From Belnapia sp. F-4-1 (GTDB lineage: Bacteria; Pseudomonadota; Alphaproteobacteria; Acetobacterales; Acetobacteraceae), in contig NZ_KN676114.1 in the NCBI RefSeq assembly GCF_000802185.1, positions 63,051-127,050 on the forward strand: 64,000 nt of DNA, in the 5' to 3' direction. A model generated the notes under the pieces. It was not told the DNA's origin. It made no database searches and saw only the letters and a program-made list of their open reading frames with translations. Shown here piece after piece: positions 25,040 through 33,229 of the stretch. Made by a program: the position numbers and the translations under genes. Numbering within the stretch: the stretch's first letter is position 1; each line of letters begins with the position of its first letter.

Positions 25040-25352
25040 AGGGCGGCGTTAGTCAGATGCCTATTGCAACAGCCAATCCGGTGATGCCCCACCACGCGAT
25101 CAGAAGCCTTTAACTGAGAGGGCTTTTGCCGATGTCGGTACTGGCTATTTTGGTCGTCTCGGGCAACGCGGCGCCCGATCTCTCCAACTCTGTCACCACC
25201 GTTGCGAGCAGGTCTCGCAGCCTCGTGGAGGGCATTCTCCCGCCGCAGGCCACGGGCATCTTCGATCCGCTCGCGGGTCAGGTGTTCGGCCGCGGCTAGC
25301 GGCGTGCAGGATAGACCACTGTCGAGAACGCTGTACTCCTCGAAGCACAGCT
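25040..25352 (-). pseudogene. Decayed second copy of the 18.1-19.2 kb nuclease locus
   Basis: Bases 25040-25225 match about 18065-18243 (the end of the 83-residue gene and its downstream region), and 25226-25352 match about 19107-19233 (the N-terminal part of the nuclease: CFEEYSVLDSGL, TPLAAAEHLTRERIEDA). About 860 bases between these blocks are deleted, so the catalytic domain is gone. The fused open frame has no function that can be assigned. Confidence 0.8.
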
Positions 25353-25355
25353 CTC

Positions 25356-27407
25356 CTGAACCCGGCGCAGCGCGCCGCAGCAACTGCGCCGGCGCCCGTG
25401 CTGGTGCTGGCCGGTGCCGGCTCGGGCAAGACCGAGACGCTGATCCGGCGGGTGGCGGACCTCATCCTCGGCGGCGAGCCGCCTGACCGGTTGCTCTGCA
25501 TCACCTTCACCGCCAAGGCGGCCAGCGAGATGCGCCGCCGGCTTGCGGCGCTGCTCGGGCCGGAGCGGACACCGCGCTGGGTCGGCACCTTCCACGCGGT
25601 CATGGCCCGGCTGCTGATCGAGGACGGCGCCGGCATCCCCGGTCTGCCCCGTGGCTTTGCCATCCTGGGCCAGAGCGACGCCCGGGAGCTGCTGATGCAG
25701 GCCGCCGGCACCCAGGACCGGAAGGCAGCCGGCTTGCTGCAGGAAGCGGTGTCGCTGCTGAAGAACGGTCTCGTGACCAATCCCCGCCGGCTGCCCCGCT
25801 CCGCGGCGCTGAGTCGGTTCGAGCCGGAGGTGCTGGCCCAGGCGGCGGCCGTGCTTCCGGCTTATCGGTCGGCCTTGGCGGGACGGCAGGCGCTGGACTT
25901 CGACGACCTGATCGCCCTGCCGGTCGCCGCCATGCGGGCCGATCCGGCGCTGGCTGCGCACTGGTCCGCGCGCTGGGCCGAGATCTTGGTCGACGAGTAC
26001 CAGGACACCAATCACGCCCAGCATGCGCTGGTGCGCCTGCTGGCCGGCAAGCCCGGCCGGGTCTTCGCCGTGGGCGACGACCTGCAGGCGATCTATGGGT
26101 GGCGCGGTGCCGACGTCGCCCATATCCGGCGCTTCGGGAAGGACTACCGGACCGCTCCCCCTGCCCTCAAGCTGGAGACCAACTACCGCTCGAGCCCGAC
26201 GATCCTCCGCGCCGCCAACGCCATCGCAGCGGAGGATCCGGAGGCGCTGCCGAAGCTCCTGCGCCCGGCTGACCCGAAGGCGCCGCCCGGACCCTCGATC
26301 ACCATCCGGGAGGCACTGACCCCCGAGGATGAGGGCCGCGGTGCCGTGGCTTGGCTGAAGGCGCTGCGGCGACGACAGCCGGAACTGCCCTGGCGCGCGT
26401 GCGCGGTGCTGGTCTGGGCCGGCTTCGTGGCGGAGCCGATCCTGGCCGCGCTGCGCCAGGCGGGTGTGCCGGCGCGGCTGGTCACCGACCGGGAGCCCGA
26501 GCCGCCGAAGGAGGTCCTGGCCGTCATAGCCTGGCTGCGGCTGGCGATGAGCCGTAGCCGCGGCAGCAAGCCCGGCGCCGATGTTTGGGAGCCCACCGCC
26601 GATGATGCCTTCCGCCGTGCCTGCGCCTTTCCGGCCCGTGGCATCGGCGGGGCGTTGTTCGGGCGGTTGCGTGAGCACGCCGCCGAACGGGATCTCGCCC
26701 TGGCAGCCGCCGTGGCGACGCTGCCTGCCACACCGGCAGAGCGACAAGGGCTCGAGGCCGTGCTGGGCGTGGCTGGCGAGATCGCGGATGGCGTGGCTCG
26801 GCAGACGCTCGGCCCGGCGGATGCGCTGCGGCTGGCGGCCGAGGCCAGCGAGATAGCGGAGCGGCTGGGCCCCGACGGCAAGCTTGGTCATGCCTGGGCG
26901 GCCGCGCTGCGGGCCGCCGAGCATGCCGGTAGCGTGGCGGTTTACTGCGACGGGGCCGCGTTGGGAGCCATGCCCGGCGAAGCCGAGCCCGCCGACGCCG
27001 TGCAAGTGCTGACGCTGCACCGGGCTAAGGGGCTGGAGTTCGACCATGTGCTGCTGGCGGGGCTCGAGGAGGGCGTCTGGCCGAACTGGCAGGCCGAGCA
27101 GCAAGGCGCGATCGCCGAGGAACGCCGGCTTTTCTATGTCGGCGTCACCCGCGCCCGGCACTCGCTGCAGTTGAGCTGGGTGCGGCATCGCCGCGACTGG
27201 GCCAGCAAGCCATCACGCTTTCTCGCTGAGATCCCGAAGGCGTTGACCGAGGCCGGCGTAGTGTCAGGACGAGTCAAAGTTTCCAGGCCGGCCAGCCGCA
27301 CGACGGCCGTGCAACCGGCGCGGCCGGTGAAGCCACCGACCCAAGCCGAGACGGACCGATTGGTCGCTGAGTTCACGGCCCGCAAGGCGGCGAAGGCGCC
27401 GCGGTGA
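25356..27407 (+). CDS. UvrD/PcrA-type SF1A DNA helicase, 5' end altered
   Basis: All helicase motifs are present: Q-motif LNPAQ at 25356, motif I LAGAGSGKTET, Ia ITFTAKAASEMR, II DEYQD, III GDDLQAIYGWRGA, IV ETNYRSSPTIL, V LTLHRAKGLEFDHVLL and VI RRLFYVGVTRAR. These enzymes unwind DNA 3' to 5' in repair. The coding similarity begins right at LNPAQ, where the sequence joins the nuclease remnant, so the original start codon has been lost. The first usual start in frame is GTG 25398, which would omit the Q-motif. It is about 669 residues from that GTG, close to family length. Confidence 0.88.
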   Translation: MNPAQRAAATAPAPVLVLAGAGSGKTETLIRRVADLILGGEPPDRLLCITFTAKAASEMRRRLAALLGPERTPRWVGTFHAVMARLLIEDGAGIPGLPRGFAILGQSDARELLMQAAGTQDRKAAGLLQEAVSLLKNGLVTNPRRLPRSAALSRFEPEVLAQAAAVLPAYRSALAGRQALDFDDLIALPVAAMRADPALAAHWSARWAEILVDEYQDTNHAQHALVRLLAGKPGRVFAVGDDLQAIYGWRGADVAHIRRFGKDYRTAPPALKLETNYRSSPTILRAANAIAAEDPEALPKLLRPADPKAPPGPSITIREALTPEDEGRGAVAWLKALRRRQPELPWRACAVLVWAGFVAEPILAALRQAGVPARLVTDREPEPPKEVLAVIAWLRLAMSRSRGSKPGADVWEPTADDAFRRACAFPARGIGGALFGRLREHAAERDLALAAAVATLPATPAERQGLEAVLGVAGEIADGVARQTLGPADALRLAAEASEIAERLGPDGKLGHAWAAALRAAEHAGSVAVYCDGAALGAMPGEAEPADAVQVLTLHRAKGLEFDHVLLAGLEEGVWPNWQAEQQGAIAEERRLFYVGVTRARHSLQLSWVRHRRDWASKPSRFLAEIPKALTEAGVVSGRVKVSRPASRTTAVQPARPVKPPTQAETDRLVAEFTARKAAKAPR

Positions 27408-27457
27408 CGTCTTGCATGCCGGCGCTCGTGCTCGGCCCATCATACGGCCGGTTCGGG

Positions 27458-28024
27458 TCATGTTGGCGACGGTTTGATATCGTAGCGAGAAGCCTCGGCT
27501 GCCACCGCCACCGCATCGTGGGTGGCCACCCCTTCAACAGTGTTGTCGAACAGGCACCAGACCTCTCCGTAGAGGCTGCAGAATCGGTGCCGCGTCGGCG
27601 GCGACACTCGCCACGCAGTGCTCAACCAGCATCGCATCGACCTCGTTGGTGAACCAGCTTGGGTGTCGCGGCTCGCAGGCCAGATTACCGGCGAAGCGAT
27701 GGCGCAGATGCCGAAGGAAATTGGCTACGAGATCTTGGTGGAAGACCAAGCTGGGCGGGAGTTCGATCAGCAGAGGCCCAAGCTTGGGTCCAAGCAGGCA
27801 GACCTCTCCAGAAACCGCGCCAGCGGCTCCGCTGGTGTTGGCGAGCCTTCGGGTGCGAGTGACTTCATTCGGGATCTTCGTGGCAAACCAGAGTCCGGCG
27901 GAACGCTGGCGGCCCAAGGCCCATAGATGCTGGGCCGATGTGGCCTATAGAAGGACGAGTTGATCTCGACGGCCAGTGCGTGGCTCGACCTTTTCAGGCC
28001 TCTGTCGCCTTCGGCGCGAACCAC
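27458..28024 (-). pseudogene. DUF72-family protein, frameshifted
   Basis: The minus strand reads ALAVEINSSFYRPHRPS and WAASVPP in one frame, then FATKIPNEVTRTRRL, LGPLLIELPPSLVF, CEPRHPSWF and VASVAADAAP in the next, and finally WCLFDNTVEGVATHDAV before TGA at 27458. These blocks, in this order, are characteristic of DUF72 (YecE) proteins. At least two frame changes (near 27.9 and 27.57 kb) break it. Confidence 0.8.
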
Positions 28025-28580
28025 ACGGTGAGGCTACGGTCAGTCCTCAAGCCAACGTCGTACTCGGCCCAGTTGGTCACCCGGTGCTTCTGCTTCGGGA
28101 TGTGATGGCGTTCAGCTTGAACAGCACGAGGGATGCCTCCGCGGGATGATGCGGCCTCCTCCTACCTGGACCTATCGGGCCCGGCGATTGCTGCAACAAG
28201 GCATCACACGGCATGACTGCTGACCTCAGCCGGAAAGCGGTAGCCGGAACAGCGCGCTTTGAAAGCCAAAGAGTTCGTCCCAGGTGTCTTTGGAACCGAG
28301 CTCGGACCGCCGGCCCCCTAAGCTGACGATACCGGATCGACAGCGATGCGAGCAGCGCTGGGTGAGCGATTGCCCCGCCGAGGGTCTGCTCCTCAACTAC
28401 TTGCGGTATTGAAACGCATTGACGGAGTGGCCGCCTACGCCATCGGTAGACGTGAACCTCAACCGGACGCTGCAGGCTTCAAAGTCTGCGATACCGAAGA
28501 CCAATGTTGTCCCAATCTGAAGGGTCGGCATCACAGCCAGCGGTAGATAGCTTCCTGCGATCGTCCGCGGTCTCGCCTGT
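28025..28580. other. Gene-free stretch beside repA
   Basis: No frame with recognisable content was found on either strand. It separates the DUF72 remnant from the distal iteron pair at the end of repA. Confidence 0.45.
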
Positions 28581-28623
28581 GGGGCAATCACTCACCGGCC
28601 CGGATGGGGCAATCACTCACCCG
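28581..28623 (+). repeat. Two iteron copies at the 3' end of repA
   Basis: GGGGCAATCACTCACCGG at 28581-28598 and GGGGCAATCACTCACCCG at 28606-28623 are direct repeats 25 bases apart. The second overlaps the repA stop codon. They match the copy upstream of repA at 29654, so RepA-binding sites flank its own gene. Confidence 0.75.
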
Positions 28624-29615
28624 ATTTTGCGGTTAGGCAGGGTTGGGATGGCAACGATGCGTTTTGCTACCGGCGGTGGCGAGGGATGCAGCACGACCCC
28701 CTCATCCGCAAGGCGGACGTTCGCCTCAGGATAAGCGGCAATGGCAGGTGCAAGCGCCTTAATGAAGTCGCGCTTGAACGCGCCAATTTTGGCGTAGCCG
28801 CTCCCGAACTGCTCACGCAGGGCACCCCACCGGATGGGAGTAGCCTTCGAGAGGGACTGCAGCCGATAGGCCAGCCAGATGTAGAGATCGAGGCTTGTCG
28901 AGCGATCCGAAAGCTGCCTCAAAGCCGCTTCCCTAAGCGGGACCGGATGTTTCTGGAGAGCTTCGTAGAACACCTCGTCCAAGACGACGCGGTCCTGCCA
29001 AAGATCATCCTGCTCTCCATCTCCATTCAGATGAAAACGGAGACCAGAGCGAACGAACCCGCCTTTATCAAACCCGCTGGTGTCTTCACCTTCCCAAAAA
29101 AAGCGAAGGGAGCATGCGGCGATACGGGTGGCTTGCTCTCGCAGGATCTTTCCGGTCGTGCCCCCATGTGTCATGCCCATTCGGCCGAGCCAATCGCGCA
29201 TAGACCGGCCAAGCTCGATTTCCCGTCCGCCTGTTCGAACGGCTTCTGTCTGCAGATAAAGGAGGATCATGCGAGCGCGGGCACCGTAGGGGACGCCAAA
29301 CAAGCGAGGTTGCCCACGACCGATTTTCATGTGCCCTGGCTGCACCAGGAGGGTCACCCGATGGCCAACCTTTTTCCAAACCTCATCGTCGGGCAGACGC
29401 TTGTGCGGGAGGGCAGTAAGGCAAAAGCCGGTGTAAGTGATGCCTATCTTGCCGGCGTCATCGCCCATGACTTCGGCAGCGATGTCCACAAGCTTCTTTC
29501 GCTCTGGCTCCACCATCTGCCTGGCTTGATCCCGGCCGTGCACGAGCACAAGGCGCCGGACGCCATAGTCGGGCTCCTCGTCATCGCTCATGGACTTGAT
29601 CTTTCGCAGCGCCAT
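28617..29615 (-). CDS. repA: Plasmid replication initiator RepA
   Basis: This 332-residue protein resembles the plasmid RepA family (RepA_C) of alphaproteobacteria: GITYTGFCLTALPHKRLPDD, HVTLLVQPG-like KVGHRVTLLVQPGH, LFGVPYGARARMILLYLQTE, IELGRSMRDWLGRMGM, and the C-terminal SLDLYIWLAYRLQSL and RWGALREQFG winged-helix segments. It should bind the iterons and open the origin. The GGGGCAATCACTCACCGG site 39 bases upstream of the start suggests autoregulation. An alternative start at 29591 (MSDDEEPDYG) is possible. Confidence 0.85.
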   Translation of the reverse strand: MALRKIKSMSDDEEPDYGVRRLVLVHGRDQARQMVEPERKKLVDIAAEVMGDDAGKIGITYTGFCLTALPHKRLPDDEVWKKVGHRVTLLVQPGHMKIGRGQPRLFGVPYGARARMILLYLQTEAVRTGGREIELGRSMRDWLGRMGMTHGGTTGKILREQATRIAACSLRFFWEGEDTSGFDKGGFVRSGLRFHLNGDGEQDDLWQDRVVLDEVFYEALQKHPVPLREAALRQLSDRSTSLDLYIWLAYRLQSLSKATPIRWGALREQFGSGYAKIGAFKRDFIKALAPAIAAYPEANVRLADEGVVLHPSPPPVAKRIVAIPTLPNRKIG

Positions 29616-29653
29616 CGTCGACCAGGAAGACGACCTGAGCAGGCCAGGTCAAC

Positions 29654-29828
29654 GGGGCAATCACTCACCGGACTAGTTGGAAGTAGTAGAACTTGAATCT
29701 AGTTGAAGAGGTGAGCGGATGCCCTGTGGATAACACCGATTCGGTGAGCCGTTGCCCCAAATGGATGAGTATTTGCCCCGGGATCCATAACCGATCTGTG
29801 GATCCTGGGGCCGGTGAGTGATTGCCCC
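29654..29828. other. Candidate replication origin (oriV)
   Basis: The region holds one iteron GGGGCAATCACTCACCGG (29654), an AT-rich stretch, a perfect DnaA box TGTGGATAA (29725-29733), and inverted iterons: CCGGTGAGTGATTGCCCC (29811-29828) and two degenerate copies (29741-29758; about 29762-29779). A partial DnaA-like CTGTGGATCC is near 29797. Iterons plus a DnaA box directly upstream of repA are the standard layout of an iteron plasmid origin. Confidence 0.78.
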
Positions 29829-30028
29829 ACCCGTCGAGAATCGAGCCCGGACGATCTTCCCGCCCTCACTGCTGCTATTGCCTTGCACTTGAGACTATGC
29901 CGTGCCCCACAGCATGATGTCTGCAGAAGCGACAGGCAGCGCTGGCGTGGGACGGATCGGACTACGTGGGCGCAAGCCACCGGCGAAACCTGGAGCGTCG
30001 TCTGTGACCCAGCGACCTGAGCGCCTAG

Positions 30029-30754
30029 TCAATCCTCATCCTTCAAAGCCAACAACTCACGAATCTCACGGATCCGCTTACGTACACTATCCAATGCTCG
30101 CGCAAGCTTCGCCTCTGACCGCTCAAGACGTCCCAACTCCGCTCGCATCTTGGCGGGGTCTGGTCCCCGGGACATGCGTGGGACCACACCGTCGTGCAGC
30201 TTGCGGAACTCGATCAACGCGTTGCGGCTGACGGTAGGCCGAATCAAACCTTCCTTTTCCGCGATCCGACGTTGCTCACTGTTCAGCAGCGCCATCTGAT
30301 AAGCGGTCCCGTAGCTACCGGGCAGCACCTCCTTAGTAATATGGCCTGCATCGACGGCGCGAGCGATTACCCGAAACTGGCTCGCTACCGTTTCAGAAAA
30401 CGGAAAAAGCTTGCGAAAGCCTCGTTTGAGGCTCTCTTGCTCGGTTTCATCCAATACAGCGTCTACCTCGTTCAGCGCCCTACCGATTTCGAGGAAGGCG
30501 TCACGGGTTTGCTGCCAAGCGACGTCGACTTGACCGCGAAGGGTGATCACTGCACGGACTTTGCGCTGGTCACTCATCAGGCCGGTGCCGGCAAAGATGT
30601 CCTGTAATGTTGCGAGCAGCGCTTCATCAACATGGACGAGCGGGGCCATCTCAATCTGCCGCTTGTCGGACAGGTTCATCGCAGACAGGTCGGCATCCGT
30701 ATCAACCTGGAGCATGGCGCGGCGGGAAAAGCCGCGAGCGCGAGCAGTCTTCAT
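30029..30754 (-). CDS. Putative partition partner protein (ParB-like position)
   Basis: This 241-residue protein follows parA with a four-base ATGA overlap. It is largely helical, with LPGSYGTAYQMALLNSEQRR resembling a helix-turn-helix, and a C-terminal coiled coil (ELGRLERSEAKLARALDSV). It lacks the ParB N-terminal nuclease-like motif, so it may be a small centromere-binding protein unrelated to ParB by sequence. It is assigned from context: it sits between parA and the origin. Confidence 0.6.
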   Translation of the reverse strand: MKTARARGFSRRAMLQVDTDADLSAMNLSDKRQIEMAPLVHVDEALLATLQDIFAGTGLMSDQRKVRAVITLRGQVDVAWQQTRDAFLEIGRALNEVDAVLDETEQESLKRGFRKLFPFSETVASQFRVIARAVDAGHITKEVLPGSYGTAYQMALLNSEQRRIAEKEGLIRPTVSRNALIEFRKLHDGVVPRMSRGPDPAKMRAELGRLERSEAKLARALDSVRKRIREIRELLALKDED

Positions 30755-31443
30755 GCGGCGGGTGCCTCGACGGAGACTTTCATACCGGCGGCGCGGGAAA
30801 CATACGCCCACAGCGCTTCAAAGGTTTCATTTGTCTTCTTGTTGGAAAGATCCAGAACGGCAAGCCCTTTCCCGGCGCTGACGTGGATGTCCTCGAGCAT
30901 CGGGATCTCCACCGGACAAAGCGCGCCAGCTTTGAGGAGCTTGGTGCGTACAGCCTCGTAGCTTTTGACGCGACGGTTTGCCTTGTTGAGCACGAAGCTT
31001 GCTGGAACCCCAGCCTCGGTCAGTGTGCGCATCCAAGGTGTTACGCTATCGACATCGTCTTGCGTCGCGCCAGTCGGGACCAAGACGTGATGCGCGGCCT
31101 GACATAGGGCAACCGCAGCCCCATACTGCACCTCAATGCTGGGCGGTGTGTCGATGACGGTCAGGTCGAACCGGGGAGCTTCGCGCAGAGCTGCCCGCCA
31201 GTCCGAAAGCGCAAGACCGACGACCGGTACTTCCGGCGTCTCGGGATAGGTCTTCCGCACAAGTTCCCGGCGCTGGTGCCATTTAACTAGAGTTTGCTGT
31301 GCGTCTAGGTCGACCCCTTGCACCCGCGCACCTGCAATCGCGGCGGCCACAAGAATGTTGCGGCACATGCTACTCTTTCCAACGCCGCCCTTAGGGCTGG
31401 CGATGAGAAGCACCCGGCCGCCTGCAGTTGCCTTCGTGCGCAT
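30751..31443 (-). CDS. parA: ParA-family partition ATPase
   Basis: This 230-residue P-loop protein has the deviant Walker A SPKGGVGKSS at 16-25, GVDLDAQQT near 43-51, the Walker B-like LTVIDTPPS, and LVPTGATQDDVDSV. It lacks an N-terminal HTH, as in the short ParA type whose partner handles repression. The ATG at 31443 was chosen because GGGGGTACTC lies in front and the fold begins there. Two direct repeats at 31506 and 31583 are its likely regulatory or centromere sites. Confidence 0.88.
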   Translation of the reverse strand: MRTKATAGGRVLLIASPKGGVGKSSMCRNILVAAAIAGARVQGVDLDAQQTLVKWHQRRELVRKTYPETPEVPVVGLALSDWRAALREAPRFDLTVIDTPPSIEVQYGAAVALCQAAHHVLVPTGATQDDVDSVTPWMRTLTEAGVPASFVLNKANRRVKSYEAVRTKLLKAGALCPVEIPMLEDIHVSAGKGLAVLDLSNKKTNETFEALWAYVSRAAGMKVSVEAPAA

Positions 31444-31505
31444 GAGTACCCCCTTTGAAAGATCCCCTGTCCGAAAATGCAGGGATGTGTTCGACCTCAC
31501 AAGCG

Positions 31506-31603
31506 CAGTTTTACAAGGGAAAACGGATTGCGCCGCCATCATGCATCGGACTAGGCAAAGGGTTAGGCCCGAGGGTGGCGACCAGTTTTACAAGGGAAAA
31601 CCG
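31506..31603. repeat. Paired repeats upstream of parA, candidate parS/operator
   Basis: CAGTTTTACAAGGGAAAACGG at 31506 and CAGTTTTACAAGGGAAAACC at 31583 are 77 bases apart and nearly identical. Each is an imperfect palindrome (GTTTT ... AAAAC). They lie 60-160 bases upstream of the parA start. Confidence 0.65.
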
Positions 31604-32056
31604 GTCTGCGTTCAAGTGCAGACGATCGAGACAAGCGATTGCTCGGAAGAGTCTGCCGATTGTCAAGCGCCGTTCACGGCGTCTTGGCGCGACGCGTCGC
31701 CCTTGCACGCTCAAGGGACGCAGCCCTATGGCGCTCTTCCCGAAGTACGTCACGAAGCCATCGGCGACTTCCAGGTAGGGGCTGTAGATCGGGTCGAAGG
31801 CTAAGGCGTCGCGGCCACGCTGGTCGGCATGGGCCAGGACGCCCGACCACTCGCGGCCTATCCAGGCCGTCAGGCGGCGCTCCGCCCGCGCGCCGGGCAC
31901 GAACCAAGCGTTCAGGTCGTCGCGCCAGCGCGCGCGCGGGAAGGCCTCACGGAAGCGCTCGATGGTCATGCGGTCATAGGGAAAGGCGGCCGTCGCCCCG
32001 GATGCGCCGTCGCCATCGCCTTGCGGCGCCACGCGGATTTCTGGCGCCTCCTCCAT
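31511..32056 (-). CDS. Truncated hypothetical protein
   Basis: The N-terminal 100 residues include YDRMTIERFREAFPRARWRD, AWFVPGARAERRLTAW and AFDPIYSPYLEVADGF, a conserved-looking domain. After about residue 110 the sequence becomes unstructured and runs into the parA upstream repeats, and another frame there (LREERHRAASLERARATRR) looks like the expected C-terminal tail. The 3' end is therefore frameshifted or replaced. The domain is reminiscent of HARP-like modules, but this is weak. Confidence 0.45.
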   Translation of the reverse strand: MEEAPEIRVAPQGDGDGASGATAAFPYDRMTIERFREAFPRARWRDDLNAWFVPGARAERRLTAWIGREWSGVLAHADQRGRDALAFDPIYSPYLEVADGFVTYFGKSAIGLRPLSVQGRRVAPRRRERRLTIGRLFRAIACLDRLHLNADRFSLVKLVATLGPNPLPSPMHDGGAIRFPL

Positions 32057-32140
32057 CACCAGCTCCTCCGCCCGCGTTATCCCAGCAGCGGCCTGTGCCG
32101 CCGCCCCTGCACCAGCAACGGCCAGCAACCTTGCCCTGGC

Positions 32141-32638
32141 TCAGCTCGGCCGCGCCAATGACCGGACCAGCGCCACGGCAAGGCCAGCCGCCACAGCATC
32201 CTCGGTGAGGCCGCGCGCCCAGTCACCACCGGATCGGGTGCCGGCACCTCGCGCTGCGCGGCCGAGCAGGGTGCCAGCCACGGCGCCGGCGATGCCGGCC
32301 ATGGCGCCCTCCATCCTCGGCACGCCGCGCCCGGCCAGCACCGAGCCGCCGGCCGCGCCGAGGGCGAGACGCAGGAGGAAGGAGGGCGCGATGCGGCGAT
32401 CAGGCGCGAAGGGCATCTTGTCACCCGCCATTTCGGCCAACGCCGCCAGCGTAGTAAGCCTGCGCGCCCCGGGGCCGAGCGGCATCCATCCTGCCCTTAT
32501 GCGTCCGAGCGAAGTTGCCCAGCTCAGCGCCGCCACGGCCGACATGCTGCGCAGCCCGGTCAGGACGCCGATGCCGAAGGGCCGCCAAAGGCCACTCACA
32601 GCGTCCACCCTGCCTGGCCTAACCGATCGTCCGCTCAT
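32141..32638 (-). CDS. DUF4126-like membrane protein
   Basis: This 165-residue protein has GIGVLTGLRSMSAVAALSW near the N-terminus, then MAGDKMPFAPDRR, and glycine-rich membrane helices (LALGAAGGSVLAGRG, MAGIAGAVAGTLLGRAA). The GLRS motif and helix pattern fit DUF4126 family membrane proteins. Function unknown. Confidence 0.7.
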   Translation of the reverse strand: MSGRSVRPGRVDAVSGLWRPFGIGVLTGLRSMSAVAALSWATSLGRIRAGWMPLGPGARRLTTLAALAEMAGDKMPFAPDRRIAPSFLLRLALGAAGGSVLAGRGVPRMEGAMAGIAGAVAGTLLGRAARGAGTRSGGDWARGLTEDAVAAGLAVALVRSLARPS

Positions 32639-33229
32639 CCATCCACGCCTCCCGCTACTGCCAGACTCAAACCCTGAGGGCAGGGCGGGTTGCGGCGTTG
32701 GCGAGACCAGTAGCGGCCTCGGACACTATGAGTTCAGCCGCATGTGGGGGCGACGACAGACCGCACCCGCCCAGCCACCTGCTGAAGAACCTGCTGATGC
32801 CTGAGAGGCCTCGCTTGTCCGGCCGCAAGACAGCCGCTCTCCTGGGGGCACCTTGGCTGGGACGCGGCCCGGTGTCGAGCGCGACTGAGCCCGGCGCCGA
32901 GGGCTTCCTTGGCGTGCTGGAGCGGATGCAGGCAGACCAAGCACTGGACGGCGACCGATACGGCACCCGAGGCGAGGACGGCCGTGACATGCCAAATGGT
33001 GGCTCCGCGCTTGAGCGCCTCACCGAGCAACGCTTTTCCGTTGAGCGAGACGTGGTCATCGAGCGTGCAATCAGACAGTCGTTCGTGAATCCCTCCACGT
33101 GAGGTCGCGCGGTACCTGCTTCGGGCTGGGAACAGCCGCAATGACGTTGTTCCCACTGATCCTGCCGTGGCTACGGTGGCAGGATTGTTGGGGAAATTGG
33201 CATTGCTGCCACGGCAGCGCCCCATCAGC
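32639..33229. other. Stretch without a convincing gene
   Basis: A minus-strand segment near 32.85-33.06 kb reads LNGKALLGEALKRGATIWHV and ASGAVSVAVQCLVCLHPL, which looks protein-like, but it has no clear start or family. The rest holds only overlapping low-quality frames. Confidence 0.35.

Noticed and set aside
25296-27188. A 630-codon open frame on the minus strand opposite the UvrD helicase
   Set aside because: It is a GC-rich shadow frame: Gly/Arg/Gln-rich with no motif, while the plus strand carries every helicase motif.
28581-28623. Treating the two GGGGCAATCACTCACC copies as a transposon end
   Set aside because: They are direct, also occur upstream of repA in both orientations near a DnaA box, and fit iterons better.
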